Assembly: GCA_036399775.1 (NCBI GenBank)
Contig: DASWMJ010000065.1
Span: 1 to 64,000, forward strand
Reading direction: 5' to 3'
DNA: 64,000 bases
Source of the DNA: JADMIH01 sp036399775
Lineage (GTDB): Bacteria; Chloroflexota; Chloroflexia; QHBQ01; JADMIH01
Shown piece by piece: positions 39,822 to 48,145 of this stretch. The position numbers and the translations under genes are program-made. Under the pieces are notes generated by a model, which was not told the origin of the DNA, made no database searches, and saw nothing but the letters and a program-made list of their open reading frames with translations. Each line of letters begins with the position of its first letter. Position 1 is the first letter of the stretch.

Positions 39822-41642
39822 TTGACTAAGCCTAAGCTCCCCACCGCTTGCATGCGTGTAAGCCTTGCATTTCTACTTACCCTGGCTGCCATTTCGGCGG
39901 GCGTTCTCGGTTCGGGCGGGAAGTCTGCCCTGGCAGCGCCCCTCGGAGTCGTGCCCGCGCCATCCGTAATGGTCCCCGCGGGCGGTACCGCTTACCTGGA
40001 CGTAAGAGGTTTCGCACTCCAACCCGGCGGGTCCATCGCCGCTGACGCATTGAGGCCCGGCCTGGAACCCATCGGGCCTGCGCAACTCCGAACTACCCTC
40101 TACTATGGCATAAACTGGGGCTACGCCGACAGCGAGCCGCAACAGGTCGCCCTGGCGCTTTGGTATGCCCAGGGAGGCACCTGGCTTGACGCCAACCATG
40201 TTACCGCCGAGCGCATCGCGAGCGCGGCTGCCGCGTCACAGAGCACACCAAGCTGGCTGCCCGATGGCCGCTCGCTCCTCCAACTGCTTGCCTCCGGGAA
40301 TGTGACGGTCGCGGACCTCACACTTAGTCCGAGCGCACTTTCGGCGGCTATGGGCACGGGCACCCTGGCCGTGCATAATGCGGGTACGCAGGATGTACTC
40401 GTTCACCTGCCATACGGCACGACCTTTACCGGGGCTTCCGGCTCCGTGCTCGTTTGGGCCACTGGTGCAGGCACGGCTCCACCTGCCGCCACGCCTGTAG
40501 CCACCGCCGAACCCATCGAGAATACGCCGGTACCCGCTGCCGCTACGGATACGCCCGTGCCGCCGACGCCAGTCCCCGGCAACTCTAAGGGCGACTTCAC
40601 TCCCGCGCCGAGGGCAACCGCGCCCGGCGGCAAGTCAGGCAAGGCATCGCCCACAACCGCTGCCTCAGCAACGCCTGTCCCGACTGAGACGCCGCTGCCG
40701 ACGGATACTCCCCTCCCACAGCCAACCGATACGCCCACACCTGAGCCAACCGCTACCGTTGCGCCTCCCACAGCCGTAGCGGAGCCGCCTGCCAACCCTA
40801 TCCCGGACGGTGGGTCAAAGAAGAATGCCCAACCGCCTGCTACTGATAGCAATACGGGCACCGGGCCTGCGAATGGGCAGGAGCCATCCAACGAGAAAGA
40901 GCCGTCCGGCAGCGCCGCCCCCGTGCAGGCAGCGACAGAGCCTAAGGTAGAGGGCCAGGCTGCCCCGAAAGATGTAGCGATGGGGCCTCTCCCCGTTACG
41001 CCTGCCGCTACTCCTACCAGGCCCAGGCCCACCCAACCGGCAGCGCCCGCCCCTAACGGCACGTCCGTATCGTCGGACCAGATTCCCCCGCCCAACGGTA
41101 CTTCGGTGTCGGGCCAGGTGCCGCCGCCCGTGACTACTGCCGTCGGCGGTCCAGGATCGGTGGTACCGCAGCCTCAAGAGACCGCCTTCCTGCCTGTGCC
41201 TACAACGGAGCCGACCAGCGCGCCGGAGACCAAACCTACCGAGCAGCCCACAGCCGCCGGTCCAGGCAGCGAAGAAATCCCAGGAGGAGAGGAGAAGCCC
41301 ACATCTCCGCCCGTAGTCGAGACGAAGGAGCCGCAAGCCACACCCGTGCCCCAGCCCAGTGGTTCTGACGAAGCGGCGGGCGGCGCTCCTGGTGCCCCTC
41401 CCGTCATCAATGTCGAGCCGCAAGACCCCCTTAAGGTGCCCGAACCTGCCCCCCCAAGCGAGCTTCCGGTGGCATCCAACCAGGGTTCACCACCAGACAG
41501 CACACCCGCTACGGGCGGCGGTCAATCACCGCTCGCTTGGTGGCTGTCGTTCTCGTCACTCGTTATGGTGCTGGGAGGGTGGGCGTTGCGGCGCGCCGGT
41601 AGCGCAGGTTCGGTGCCCGTAGCTAACACTGAGGAGCGTTAG
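39822..41642 (+). CDS. Pro/Thr-rich surface protein with C-terminal membrane anchor
   Basis: The product is 606 aa from TTG 39822 (ATG 39852 is the alternative). Signal peptide to ~39, an N-terminal globular domain to ~215 ('GGTAYLDVRGFALQPGG', 'TTLYYGINWGYADSEPQQVA', 'QDVLVHLPYGTTFTGASG'), then ~330 residues of Pro/Thr/Ala-rich stalk with 'TPVPT', 'TDTPLP' and 'PPPNGTSVS' repeats. A helix at ~575-592 ('WLSFSSLVMVLGGWALRR') anchors it. The architecture is that of a cell-wall-spanning stalk. The N-terminal domain is not recognised. Confidence 0.8.
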   Translation: MTKPKLPTACMRVSLAFLLTLAAISAGVLGSGGKSALAAPLGVVPAPSVMVPAGGTAYLDVRGFALQPGGSIAADALRPGLEPIGPAQLRTTLYYGINWGYADSEPQQVALALWYAQGGTWLDANHVTAERIASAAAASQSTPSWLPDGRSLLQLLASGNVTVADLTLSPSALSAAMGTGTLAVHNAGTQDVLVHLPYGTTFTGASGSVLVWATGAGTAPPAATPVATAEPIENTPVPAAATDTPVPPTPVPGNSKGDFTPAPRATAPGGKSGKASPTTAASATPVPTETPLPTDTPLPQPTDTPTPEPTATVAPPTAVAEPPANPIPDGGSKKNAQPPATDSNTGTGPANGQEPSNEKEPSGSAAPVQAATEPKVEGQAAPKDVAMGPLPVTPAATPTRPRPTQPAAPAPNGTSVSSDQIPPPNGTSVSGQVPPPVTTAVGGPGSVVPQPQETAFLPVPTTEPTSAPETKPTEQPTAAGPGSEEIPGGEEKPTSPPVVETKEPQATPVPQPSGSDEAAGGAPGAPPVINVEPQDPLKVPEPAPPSELPVASNQGSPPDSTPATGGGQSPLAWWLSFSSLVMVLGGWALRRAGSAGSVPVANTEER

Positions 41643-41654
41643 GTAACCAAACAG

Positions 41655-41770
41655 GAGACATCTCGAACCCTCTGTGGAGAAGAACGTTCAAAAATAATAA
41701 AATGGGCGGCGCAGCCGCCCATTTTATTATTTTTGAACTAAGGATTTTTCGCTTGCCAGGCGTAAATCTT
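41655..41770. mobile_element. Third, shortened MITE-like copy
   Basis: GAGACATCTCGAA at 41655 resembles the terminal repeat; a perfect hairpin GTTCAAAAATAATAAAATGG... with complement ends at 41738; then AAGGATTTTTCGCTTG and GCGTAAATCTT match the far side of the 26104 element. It lies between convergent genes. Confidence 0.65.
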
Positions 41771-41802
41771 ACTTTCGCGACGACACATTTTATTGGGGTT
41801 AT

Positions 41803-42834
41803 TTATCTTCCCACGGCGGGGGAGGGCGTCACTTCCTGCTTTTCGTACTCCATCTGGAAGATTAGCCACTTGCCGTTCTGCTTGCGCAGGTGGTATGTCT
41901 CCTTGAGCGTATCCGGTCCTTCGGTGCGTACCTTGCTGTCGTCGCTCTTGCGGTAGAAGGTGATGCTCCATTCTTCAATCGTCTTGACGATCGTGGTGTC
42001 GCCCTCCACTTTGACACTGAGAATGTCGAAGCGATGGTTCGCAGGCACGGCAAACATGCCCTGGCGCTTGAGTTCCTCCACTACCGCGACGTTCTCTTGC
42101 AAGACCTGTCCGGTGCGGGTGCCCTTCAGTATCTCGGTGTCGAGGTCATGCCACCCTTTTATCTGCTCTTCGTTACTCACACAGACCACGTATTTTACCT
42201 GCTCCTCCTCGGAAGCACTCGCGGGAGGCTCTTTGCACCCCAGCAATTGGACAGTCGGAGGGGCAAACTGCGTAGGCTGCGTTACCTGGTCGCGATTGTT
42301 GAGCAGGTAGAAACCTGCAATCCCCAGCAGCACGATCATCACCAGGGCCGCGCCTGCGATAACGGGTATGAGCCACGAACGCTCCGACCTGGGCTTTTCG
42401 AGCCGGGCTGCCGCATCATTTGTGTAGGGCGCATATGCCGCGCCGTCTTTGCGGCCAGGAGTGCTGGGAGAGTATGCGCCCATCTCAGTTGCCGGAGGCG
42501 GTGCGTCTGTCCTGTTTTGGGCGGGCCGAACCGGGGCACCCACGACATCGCTTGCCTGGGGCGGTACGGGGGGGATGTATTGGGGATAAGGCTCGTTGGG
42601 GGGTGGTGGCGGAGGCACGAGCGGTTCGGACGGGCCGGGAGCTGTGGTTTCTGCCTCCCAGCTCTGGACGCGATACGTGGCGGGCACTCCGGCAGCCTCG
42701 GATTGCTGCTCGCCTGGGGGTATGCTCTCTGCGGACGTAGGTTGGACCGGCGCGACAGTAGTAGCCCCACAGTTGGAGCAAAAGCGATAGTTCTCGCGGA
42801 CCGGCACGCCACAATTGGGGCAATTCTGGGACAT
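41803..42834 (-). CDS. Zinc-ribbon membrane protein with ARC6-IMS-like C-terminal domain
   Basis: The product is 343 aa. An N-terminal zinc ribbon ('CPNCGVPVRENYRFCSNCGA') is followed by a Pro-rich cytoplasmic linker (~35-150), one transmembrane helix at ~152-172 ('LIPVIAGAALVMIVLLGIAG') and an outer domain. Its end, 'TIVKTIEEWSITFYRKSDDS' and 'TYHLRKQNGKWLIFQMEYEK', matches the IMS/SnoaL-like domain of ARC6-type and DUF4101 proteins. AGGATAAC precedes ATG 42834. Function unknown. Confidence 0.8.
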   Translation of the reverse strand: MSQNCPNCGVPVRENYRFCSNCGATTVAPVQPTSAESIPPGEQQSEAAGVPATYRVQSWEAETTAPGPSEPLVPPPPPPNEPYPQYIPPVPPQASDVVGAPVRPAQNRTDAPPPATEMGAYSPSTPGRKDGAAYAPYTNDAAARLEKPRSERSWLIPVIAGAALVMIVLLGIAGFYLLNNRDQVTQPTQFAPPTVQLLGCKEPPASASEEEQVKYVVCVSNEEQIKGWHDLDTEILKGTRTGQVLQENVAVVEELKRQGMFAVPANHRFDILSVKVEGDTTIVKTIEEWSITFYRKSDDSKVRTEGPDTLKETYHLRKQNGKWLIFQMEYEKQEVTPSPAVGR

Positions 42835-42957
42835 GAAGTTATCCTGTCGTTCTTAGGTTCGTTCAATAGGAAGGGACGGGCCTTCTGGACTGGGCACACA
42901 GCAGGTCTATAGTCGAGTATACGACAGGGCTTGCTGGCGCGTCAAGAGAACGATATA

Positions 42958-43114
42958 TCTCCTAACCGCAAACACGCGAAGGAACGCAAAGCTCGCAAAG
43001 GTTCTATGGCGCTTCGCAGGAAGGGTTGTAGCAGATTTTTACCTGCCAGCCTACCCAAACAATAAGGTTCTTGGTGAACTTTACGTCTTTGCGTCTTTGC
43101 GGTAAATCGTGATA
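42958..43114. repeat. Family E low-complexity repeat pair
   Basis: AACCGCAAACACGCGAAGG... on the left and CTTTACGTCTTTGCGTCTTTGCGG on the right form a loose inverted pair of the 'GCAAAG' word. No gene in 42835-43117. Confidence 0.55.
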
Positions 43115-43117
43115 GAG

Positions 43118-43921
43118 CTAAAAGCGTATGATGCCGGAGAGCAAGGAGACGAGCGCGGGCAGGCGCAGCGCCTCCGCGAATGGTCCGGGGTAGAGGACGA
43201 AGATGATGGAGGCGGCACAGAGCGCCACGCCGTAGGGAATAAAGTCTCCCAGGCCGCGCTTGCGTGATACGAGCAGGAGGATAACGGCAGCGCCTGCCAG
43301 CAGTGGGCCTATCACCAGCGCGCCTACTATGTTGGGGAAGCCGAGCATCAGGCCCATCATCAAGGCAAGGAATACGTCGCCCAGGCCCAGCGGCTCATCT
43401 ATCTTCGGGAAGAGGACCCTGGCGAACAAGTATGCAACCATGAAGAAGCCGCCCGCCACGCCCGCCCCAATCAACGCGCCTGCCAGTCCGACTTCGGGCA
43501 GGAAAAAGCTGCCTGCGAGCGCGACCACCGACCCCGCCGCGATGACGGACAGGTAAATGTCGCGGTGCCGTAGATCAACCACCAGCACGAGCAACAGTAT
43601 AGCCACATAAGCGCAATGGAAAAGTAATGGTGCTCCCCACCCCTCAAGCAAGAAGAGCGCGGGAAAGAGCACGCCGGTGGCAAGCTCGGTGACTGGATAG
43701 GAAAAGGAGAGGGTGCGGCCACATTCAGAGCAACGCCCGTGCTGCAATAGATAGCCTAGCAAGGGAAGCGCCTGCCATGCCTTGAGCGGGTGGGCTGAGC
43801 GCGTGCAACTGAACTTCCCCAGCAGAGGCTTGTCAGCCGCCAGGCGTATGGCTAAGACATTGATAATGAACCCCGTCACCAGACCAAAGAGAGCGGCGGT
43901 AACGGCGAAAACCAGGCTCAA
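43118..43921 (-). CDS. Type IV prepilin peptidase (A24 family)
   Basis: The product is 267 aa from TTG 43921 (GGGGAG 7 nt upstream), which places the first helix 'VFAVTAALFGLVTGFIINVL' at the N-terminus as in PilD/ComC; a TTG at 44089 would add 56 residues and overlap the next gene. 'RCSECGRTLSFSYPVTELAT' is the methylase-domain zinc pair; the partner CxxC is only 'CTRS'. Catalytic acids: 'VVDLRHRDIYL' and the GxGD motif 'EPLGLGDVFLALMMG'. It cleaves type IV pilin-like leader peptides. No pilin genes are in the window. Confidence 0.88.
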   Translation of the reverse strand: MSLVFAVTAALFGLVTGFIINVLAIRLAADKPLLGKFSCTRSAHPLKAWQALPLLGYLLQHGRCSECGRTLSFSYPVTELATGVLFPALFLLEGWGAPLLFHCAYVAILLLVLVVDLRHRDIYLSVIAAGSVVALAGSFFLPEVGLAGALIGAGVAGGFFMVAYLFARVLFPKIDEPLGLGDVFLALMMGLMLGFPNIVGALVIGPLLAGAAVILLLVSRKRGLGDFIPYGVALCAASIIFVLYPGPFAEALRLPALVSLLSGIIRF

Positions 43922-44064
43922 ACAGATACTCCCCAGCGCGGTAATAAGATTGTCAGGTGTGATGGACCTGCTACATGACTCCTCAGTAACTATACGGCAT
44001 AGCACCAGGGGCAACAATGGGAGAATCGTTTCGCCTGCGGGCACCGAAAGTAATAGTGTCGCGT

Positions 44065-45759
44065 CTACGGCGGGCTGTATCGCGCCCAATCAAGCTCGTA
44101 GATGCTGATAGTGTCGTCGCCTGCGATCTTGTTGTCGGGGATGGTAAACGTTGCCCTCTCGACAGCCCAGGCGGGAGGGCCTTCCCTGCCGAACCACGCA
44201 GGGTAGTAGAGAAGGTATCCCGCGCCGGCGTCACGTAGCGCGCGCCAGGTCGCGGGCCAGTTGCGGTAAGTGTTCAACATCTCCGGCGAGGTGAGGCCGA
44301 CGAGGTCAATCGTAGGCCTGCCGGAGAAGAGCTTTACCGCCCCAATCGGTTCGGATGCCACGAGGCTGCCGGGTGGCGTCATCTCTGCCAGCCATAGCGC
44401 GGGCTTGACGTGCGCGTCCTCGATGTTACGCACCTCCACAGCATAATCGCGCGTGGCCCATAGGTAGTTGGCTACTGTCAGCAGCAAGACCACAACCGCT
44501 ACCAATACAGGTAAGACGCGCCGTCCGGCAAGAAACTTATCCACAGGCAGGCGGCGGACAGCTAGCCATACGAGCATACCTATCTGCACAATGAAGAATG
44601 GGTGCGCGGGCAGGAGGTAGCGATCCTCCTGCCCAAACCAGGGCAGCGTCGCCATGACTGCTCCCACGTAGGTGACGCTCACCATGAAGAGGAGGAGTGC
44701 GGCTAGCCTGTCCTCTCTACTAGCTGAATCCCCTCTGCGTGCAGCCAGGATTTGCAGGCCACTACCCAGCACGGCGGCAGCCCCGGCTATGAATGGCAGG
44801 AAGCGCGCGGCTATGAGCAACTCTTCTGCGGCGGCGAAGAACCTGCGCCCCACGCGCAAGCCGCCGACCTTCGCGTAGAAAGAGGCGGGTAAAGGCTGTT
44901 CCCACCCAGCCAGATAGAGCAGAGACGTTAGCCCCGCCCCCGCCAGCAGCGCCACAAAGTAAAGTGAGGCATTGCGAAAAGCGGCGACACCCTGCTCAGC
45001 CTCGTCCTCCCGGAGCAAAGCGCGAACCAACAACCAGAGCAATCCGGCAATGCCCACAGCCGCAAGATCGGGGCGGGCCAGGGGCAGTACGGCGACCAAT
45101 ACGAGCGACCACCTCAAGAGGCCGCGCCTGGCTTCTTCAAGAAGCCAGGCCACTCCCCATACCGCGACCGCCGAGGCGAACGTCACTTCCAACCCCGACA
45201 TAGCGCCCCACACCAGTCCCAGATCGGCTGCGCCAATAGCTCCCAGCAGCCAGCAGAAAAACCCACGCCACAAGGTAGCCCTACCACTCGACGCCTGGGG
45301 CAAAGCGATATTGGCGAGGCGCTGCACGCCCACGGCAGTCACAGCCAGGCAAAGCACGCCAGGCAAGTATGCGGCAAGATAGAGATGCCCTGCCTGCGCT
45401 GCTAACACGCTGTCGGCGTCAAAGGTAGGCGGGCCAAAAATGGCGAGCAAAGAATGAAAAGGCGCGAGGAGAATATAAGCAACTAGGCAAAGCAGGTACC
45501 AGCCCACGCCCGTGATACCTCCGCTCGTCTGCCCCAGGTTGTAAGTGAAGAAATGACCCTGTGAGGCCGAGAGCACGTAGTTGCTGTAAATGTACCCATC
45601 GTCTATAGGGAAGGCCAACGATCCCGTATGGCGTAGCGAAGCAAGGCACACCGCACCCGCGCATAGTGCAGCCAGCAGCACGAGCAGCCACCGCCCGGCC
45701 CTATCGGATGGCAGGCCAGCGCGGGCAACGCCGGAAGTAAGAGGCGGCGCAGAGGACAT
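44065..45759 (-). CDS. GT-C-type mannosyltransferase-like membrane protein
   Basis: The product is 564 aa with ten to eleven hydrophobic helices. The first outer loop, 'SLAFPIDDGYIYSNYVLSAS', has the DD pair of GT-C transferases, followed by 'GHFFTYNLGQTSGGITGVGW'. A ~110-residue C-terminal soluble domain includes 'RPTIDLVGLTSPEMLNTYRN', which recurs in actinobacterial/chloroflexal membrane transferases. ATG 45759 lies 6 nt after TGATAGAAT, implying a leaderless message. Substrate not known. Confidence 0.8.
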   Translation of the reverse strand: MSSAPPLTSGVARAGLPSDRAGRWLLVLLAALCAGAVCLASLRHTGSLAFPIDDGYIYSNYVLSASQGHFFTYNLGQTSGGITGVGWYLLCLVAYILLAPFHSLLAIFGPPTFDADSVLAAQAGHLYLAAYLPGVLCLAVTAVGVQRLANIALPQASSGRATLWRGFFCWLLGAIGAADLGLVWGAMSGLEVTFASAVAVWGVAWLLEEARRGLLRWSLVLVAVLPLARPDLAAVGIAGLLWLLVRALLREDEAEQGVAAFRNASLYFVALLAGAGLTSLLYLAGWEQPLPASFYAKVGGLRVGRRFFAAAEELLIAARFLPFIAGAAAVLGSGLQILAARRGDSASREDRLAALLLFMVSVTYVGAVMATLPWFGQEDRYLLPAHPFFIVQIGMLVWLAVRRLPVDKFLAGRRVLPVLVAVVVLLLTVANYLWATRDYAVEVRNIEDAHVKPALWLAEMTPPGSLVASEPIGAVKLFSGRPTIDLVGLTSPEMLNTYRNWPATWRALRDAGAGYLLYYPAWFGREGPPAWAVERATFTIPDNKIAGDDTISIYELDWARYSPP

Positions 45760-45765
45760 ACATCG

Positions 45766-45794
45766 ATTCTATCAGACGTGGGGGATGTGGACAA
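45766..45794 (-). promoter_or_regulatory. Promoter of the GT-C gene, leaderless
   Basis: TTGTCC (45794-45789), 17 bp, TAGAAT (45771-45766) with TGA before it (extended -10), then CGATGT and ATG 45759. Confidence 0.6.
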
Positions 45795-45982
45795 ATTAGA
45801 TGTGATTGAGGTAAGTGTTCAGATTTGGAGTAGAGGAGTTTCCACAGTAGAATGTGAGGCATGATGATTAAGGTATATTGGCTTTCTTTTTTGTGCTTAC
45901 ACTGCTACGGTCTAATTTAATTCTTGGCTTATGTAATACAGGAACTATTATGACATTTCTCTAAACTAATGAGTTTTACGTA

Positions 45983-46011
45983 TTGACAATGTCAGAAACA
46001 GGTGCTATGAT
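45983..46011 (+). promoter_or_regulatory. Island promoter with palindrome over the -35 box
   Basis: TTGACA (45983-45988), 17 bp, TATGAT (46006-46011). TGACAATGTCA (45984-45994) is a perfect 11-bp palindrome covering the -35 box, a likely operator for the XRE protein encoded at 48146. About 37 nt separate the -10 box from ATG 46049. The remaining 45760-45982 stretch is AT-rich with no gene seen. Confidence 0.7.
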
Positions 46012-46048
46012 AGATATAGAGTAATTTTACAACTTGGAGAGGGATGCT

Positions 46049-46711
46049 ATGCCAGATTACGACAAAATACACGATGGTCCTGGACCTTATCAAAAGCCTT
46101 GCAAAGAGCTTTTGGACGGAATGCCCACTGAGTTGGTATCTGACAGTCTTCTGCAGCCCATAATAAAGACCCTCAAGTACAATGGTAATGATGCTATTGC
46201 TACATTGCTTCAGGTAGCCGATTATTTGAAGCAGATACCAGCAGGTCCATTATTCAGTAACACAATTGATTGGGCCGTGAAGAGTACGGCAATCGACCGC
46301 ATGATCCGGCAATCGGCCTGTAAGAATAAGCGTGTCCTTAGCATTATCACACGCGTTGCCAAAAGGCAACTCCACGAGCTCCAATCTGGCGTATACGTGC
46401 TTAAGGACATGACTCGAATGCTGTTGAACAATTATATTGCCGAGATTCAAAAGGGTTCTTTTGAAGAGCCTGTGAAGCGATTGCTCCTTCAGTCTGAATA
46501 CGCTTATCCTGACTCACATTTGGAATCTCTAACACACCTTTGGCCGCAGATGCTCCCTAAAGTTGATAACATAGTTGACCAGATAATAAGTTCTCAGAGC
46601 GTTACTTCTATTCGGAAACCTCCCCGTAGGCGTAGTACGCGTGTTCAGCCTACTAATATTTCATGCCTCCCAACTGTTTACACGGACGATCTTGATGCAT
46701 TAACTCTCTAA
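46049..46711 (+). CDS. Unrecognised 220-aa protein, first gene of the AT-rich island
   Basis: ATG 46049 follows GGAGAGG. The N-terminus MPDYDKIHDGPGPYQKPCKE is followed by a helical protein ('LLQPIIKTLKYNGNDAIATL', 'KRVLSIITRVAKRQLHELQS', 'MLLNNYIAEIQKGSFEEPVK') and a basic C-terminal patch 'IRKPPRRRSTRVQ'. No family is recognised. It lies 9 nt before the QueC-like gene and is cotranscribed. By position it could be the protein substrate or partner of that enzyme, as small QatB-like proteins are for QatC, but the sequences do not visibly match. Codon use is AT-rich, unlike the neighbours outside the island. Confidence 0.65.
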   Translation: MPDYDKIHDGPGPYQKPCKELLDGMPTELVSDSLLQPIIKTLKYNGNDAIATLLQVADYLKQIPAGPLFSNTIDWAVKSTAIDRMIRQSACKNKRVLSIITRVAKRQLHELQSGVYVLKDMTRMLLNNYIAEIQKGSFEEPVKRLLLQSEYAYPDSHLESLTHLWPQMLPKVDNIVDQIISSQSVTSIRKPPRRRSTRVQPTNISCLPTVYTDDLDALTL

Positions 46712-46720
46712 AGGAAGATC

Positions 46721-48130
46721 ATGCAGAATATCGATTATACTTACCGCTTTCACAGTATTACTGAGAAGCAAAATCGGGTGGAGGTTGTTATCCACAAGAC
46801 TGGCGAGAAGCGTTCCTTTAGTGTGGCTGCCAATGATTGCCAGTTCATTGATAGACCTTCTACTTACTTGCCAACTAACCTAGCCGATTTGGTTGATATC
46901 GCTACCGCAGTCTTCGCTGCGGATCATATGGCTACACGGCGCGGCGAAATGCAGTGCAGCATCGAGATCATCTTGCCAGTGCGTAATCCGGATTACTACA
47001 ACCAGCCCCATATCGTTGATATTCTAGAAGATATCCTCTACTGGTATACAGCGGATATCTGGTCATTCAAGTTCGTGCTGCGTGAGGGCTACGGACGGTC
47101 TTCGGAATCACAGCCTCGTCTATTTGTGGAAAGAGCTGCGGCTGATGAAGTAGCTCTATGGAGTGGTGGCCTCGATTCCTTAGCGGGAATCTGCAATAGG
47201 TTCTCCGACAAACCTTCTACTCGCTTCATCCTCTTTGGAACAGGTGGTGATAGAACGGCGCTTGGGAGGCAAGCGACAATTGCATCTTTAGTGAATGCTT
47301 ATTTAGGGGATAATTTTCTATTGATGCAAGTACCACTTCATCTTCCCTACAGTGGAGTCTATAAGATTCGGGACCTTAACAAGATTTGCAGATCTCGCGG
47401 TTTCGTTTTCCTGGTACTTGGTTCTGTATGTGCTCTATTGGAAGGTAGAGATGAGCTATTTGTATACGAGAATGGTGTGGGGGCTATAAATCTGAATTTC
47501 AGCAGTGCGGAATTAGGTTTAGATCACACACGCTCCGTTCACCCGAAATCACTCATTAAGGTAAGCAATCTTATCTCAGAGGTTACAGGCTCATCCTTTA
47601 CAATTCGGAATCCCTTTATCTTTTATACCAAAGCGCAAATGTGCGAGATTTTCCATAGGCTCCCAGGATCACTTCGCGCTCGCATCCCTCTAACAGTAAG
47701 TTGTGATCGGGAGCAACGAAAGCCTGGTCGACGTTTGCAATGTGGGCGCTGCTCTTCTTGTCTCTTGAGGCATCTAGCTCTTATGGCTTCAGGAATAGGC
47801 GATCAAACAGAATACGACAATTACCCAGTGCAACGCCATATTCCGAGCAATAGCCATTATTGGGCTATGAGTCAGCAAGTAGACACTATGCGACCTTTAC
47901 TAATCAAAGAGGATGCATGGGATCATTTAGCTCTAGAATACCCTGATACTCTGCCAGATTTGGCACGAGAATTATCCGCTTCGTCCGGCTCTGATATGTC
48001 TTCTACACAGAGGCAGATAATTGGACTTTACACGAAGCATATTTCTGAGTGGGAATATCTCCAATATGGAAACAAGTCAACGATGCTGCTTTATCAAAAT
48101 CCCAACTTCGCGCATAAAGTTGTTCACTGA
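46721..48130 (+). CDS. QueC-like PP-loop enzyme (QatC/Cap9-like)
   Basis: The product is 469 aa, AGGAAG before ATG 46721. After ~140 residues of unknown N-terminal domain comes the PP-loop 'VALWSGGLDSLAGI' (S148-GGLDS-S153), which binds ATP in QueC. The zinc site is C328, C341, C344, C347 ('SCDREQRKPG...CGRCSSCLLRH'), exactly the QueC arrangement. QueC itself is only ~230 aa; the long form with an extra N-terminus is that of defence-associated QueC homologues (QatC of the Qat system, Cap9 of type IV CBASS). No other queuosine genes are nearby, so a tRNA-modification role is unlikely. Confidence 0.85.
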   Translation: MQNIDYTYRFHSITEKQNRVEVVIHKTGEKRSFSVAANDCQFIDRPSTYLPTNLADLVDIATAVFAADHMATRRGEMQCSIEIILPVRNPDYYNQPHIVDILEDILYWYTADIWSFKFVLREGYGRSSESQPRLFVERAAADEVALWSGGLDSLAGICNRFSDKPSTRFILFGTGGDRTALGRQATIASLVNAYLGDNFLLMQVPLHLPYSGVYKIRDLNKICRSRGFVFLVLGSVCALLEGRDELFVYENGVGAINLNFSSAELGLDHTRSVHPKSLIKVSNLISEVTGSSFTIRNPFIFYTKAQMCEIFHRLPGSLRARIPLTVSCDREQRKPGRRLQCGRCSSCLLRHLALMASGIGDQTEYDNYPVQRHIPSNSHYWAMSQQVDTMRPLLIKEDAWDHLALEYPDTLPDLARELSASSGSDMSSTQRQIIGLYTKHISEWEYLQYGNKSTMLLYQNPNFAHKVVH

Positions 48131-48145
48131 TAAAGGGAGGCATTG

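Noticed and set aside
41890..42912. Long plus-strand open frame opposite the zinc-ribbon membrane protein
   Set aside because: The minus-strand frame has a zinc ribbon, a membrane helix and a conserved C-terminal domain; the plus frame has none.
46721..48130. Housekeeping QueC (preQ0 synthase)
   Set aside because: Twice the usual length, no queD/queE/queF nearby, and it sits in an AT-rich toxin-antitoxin-like island.
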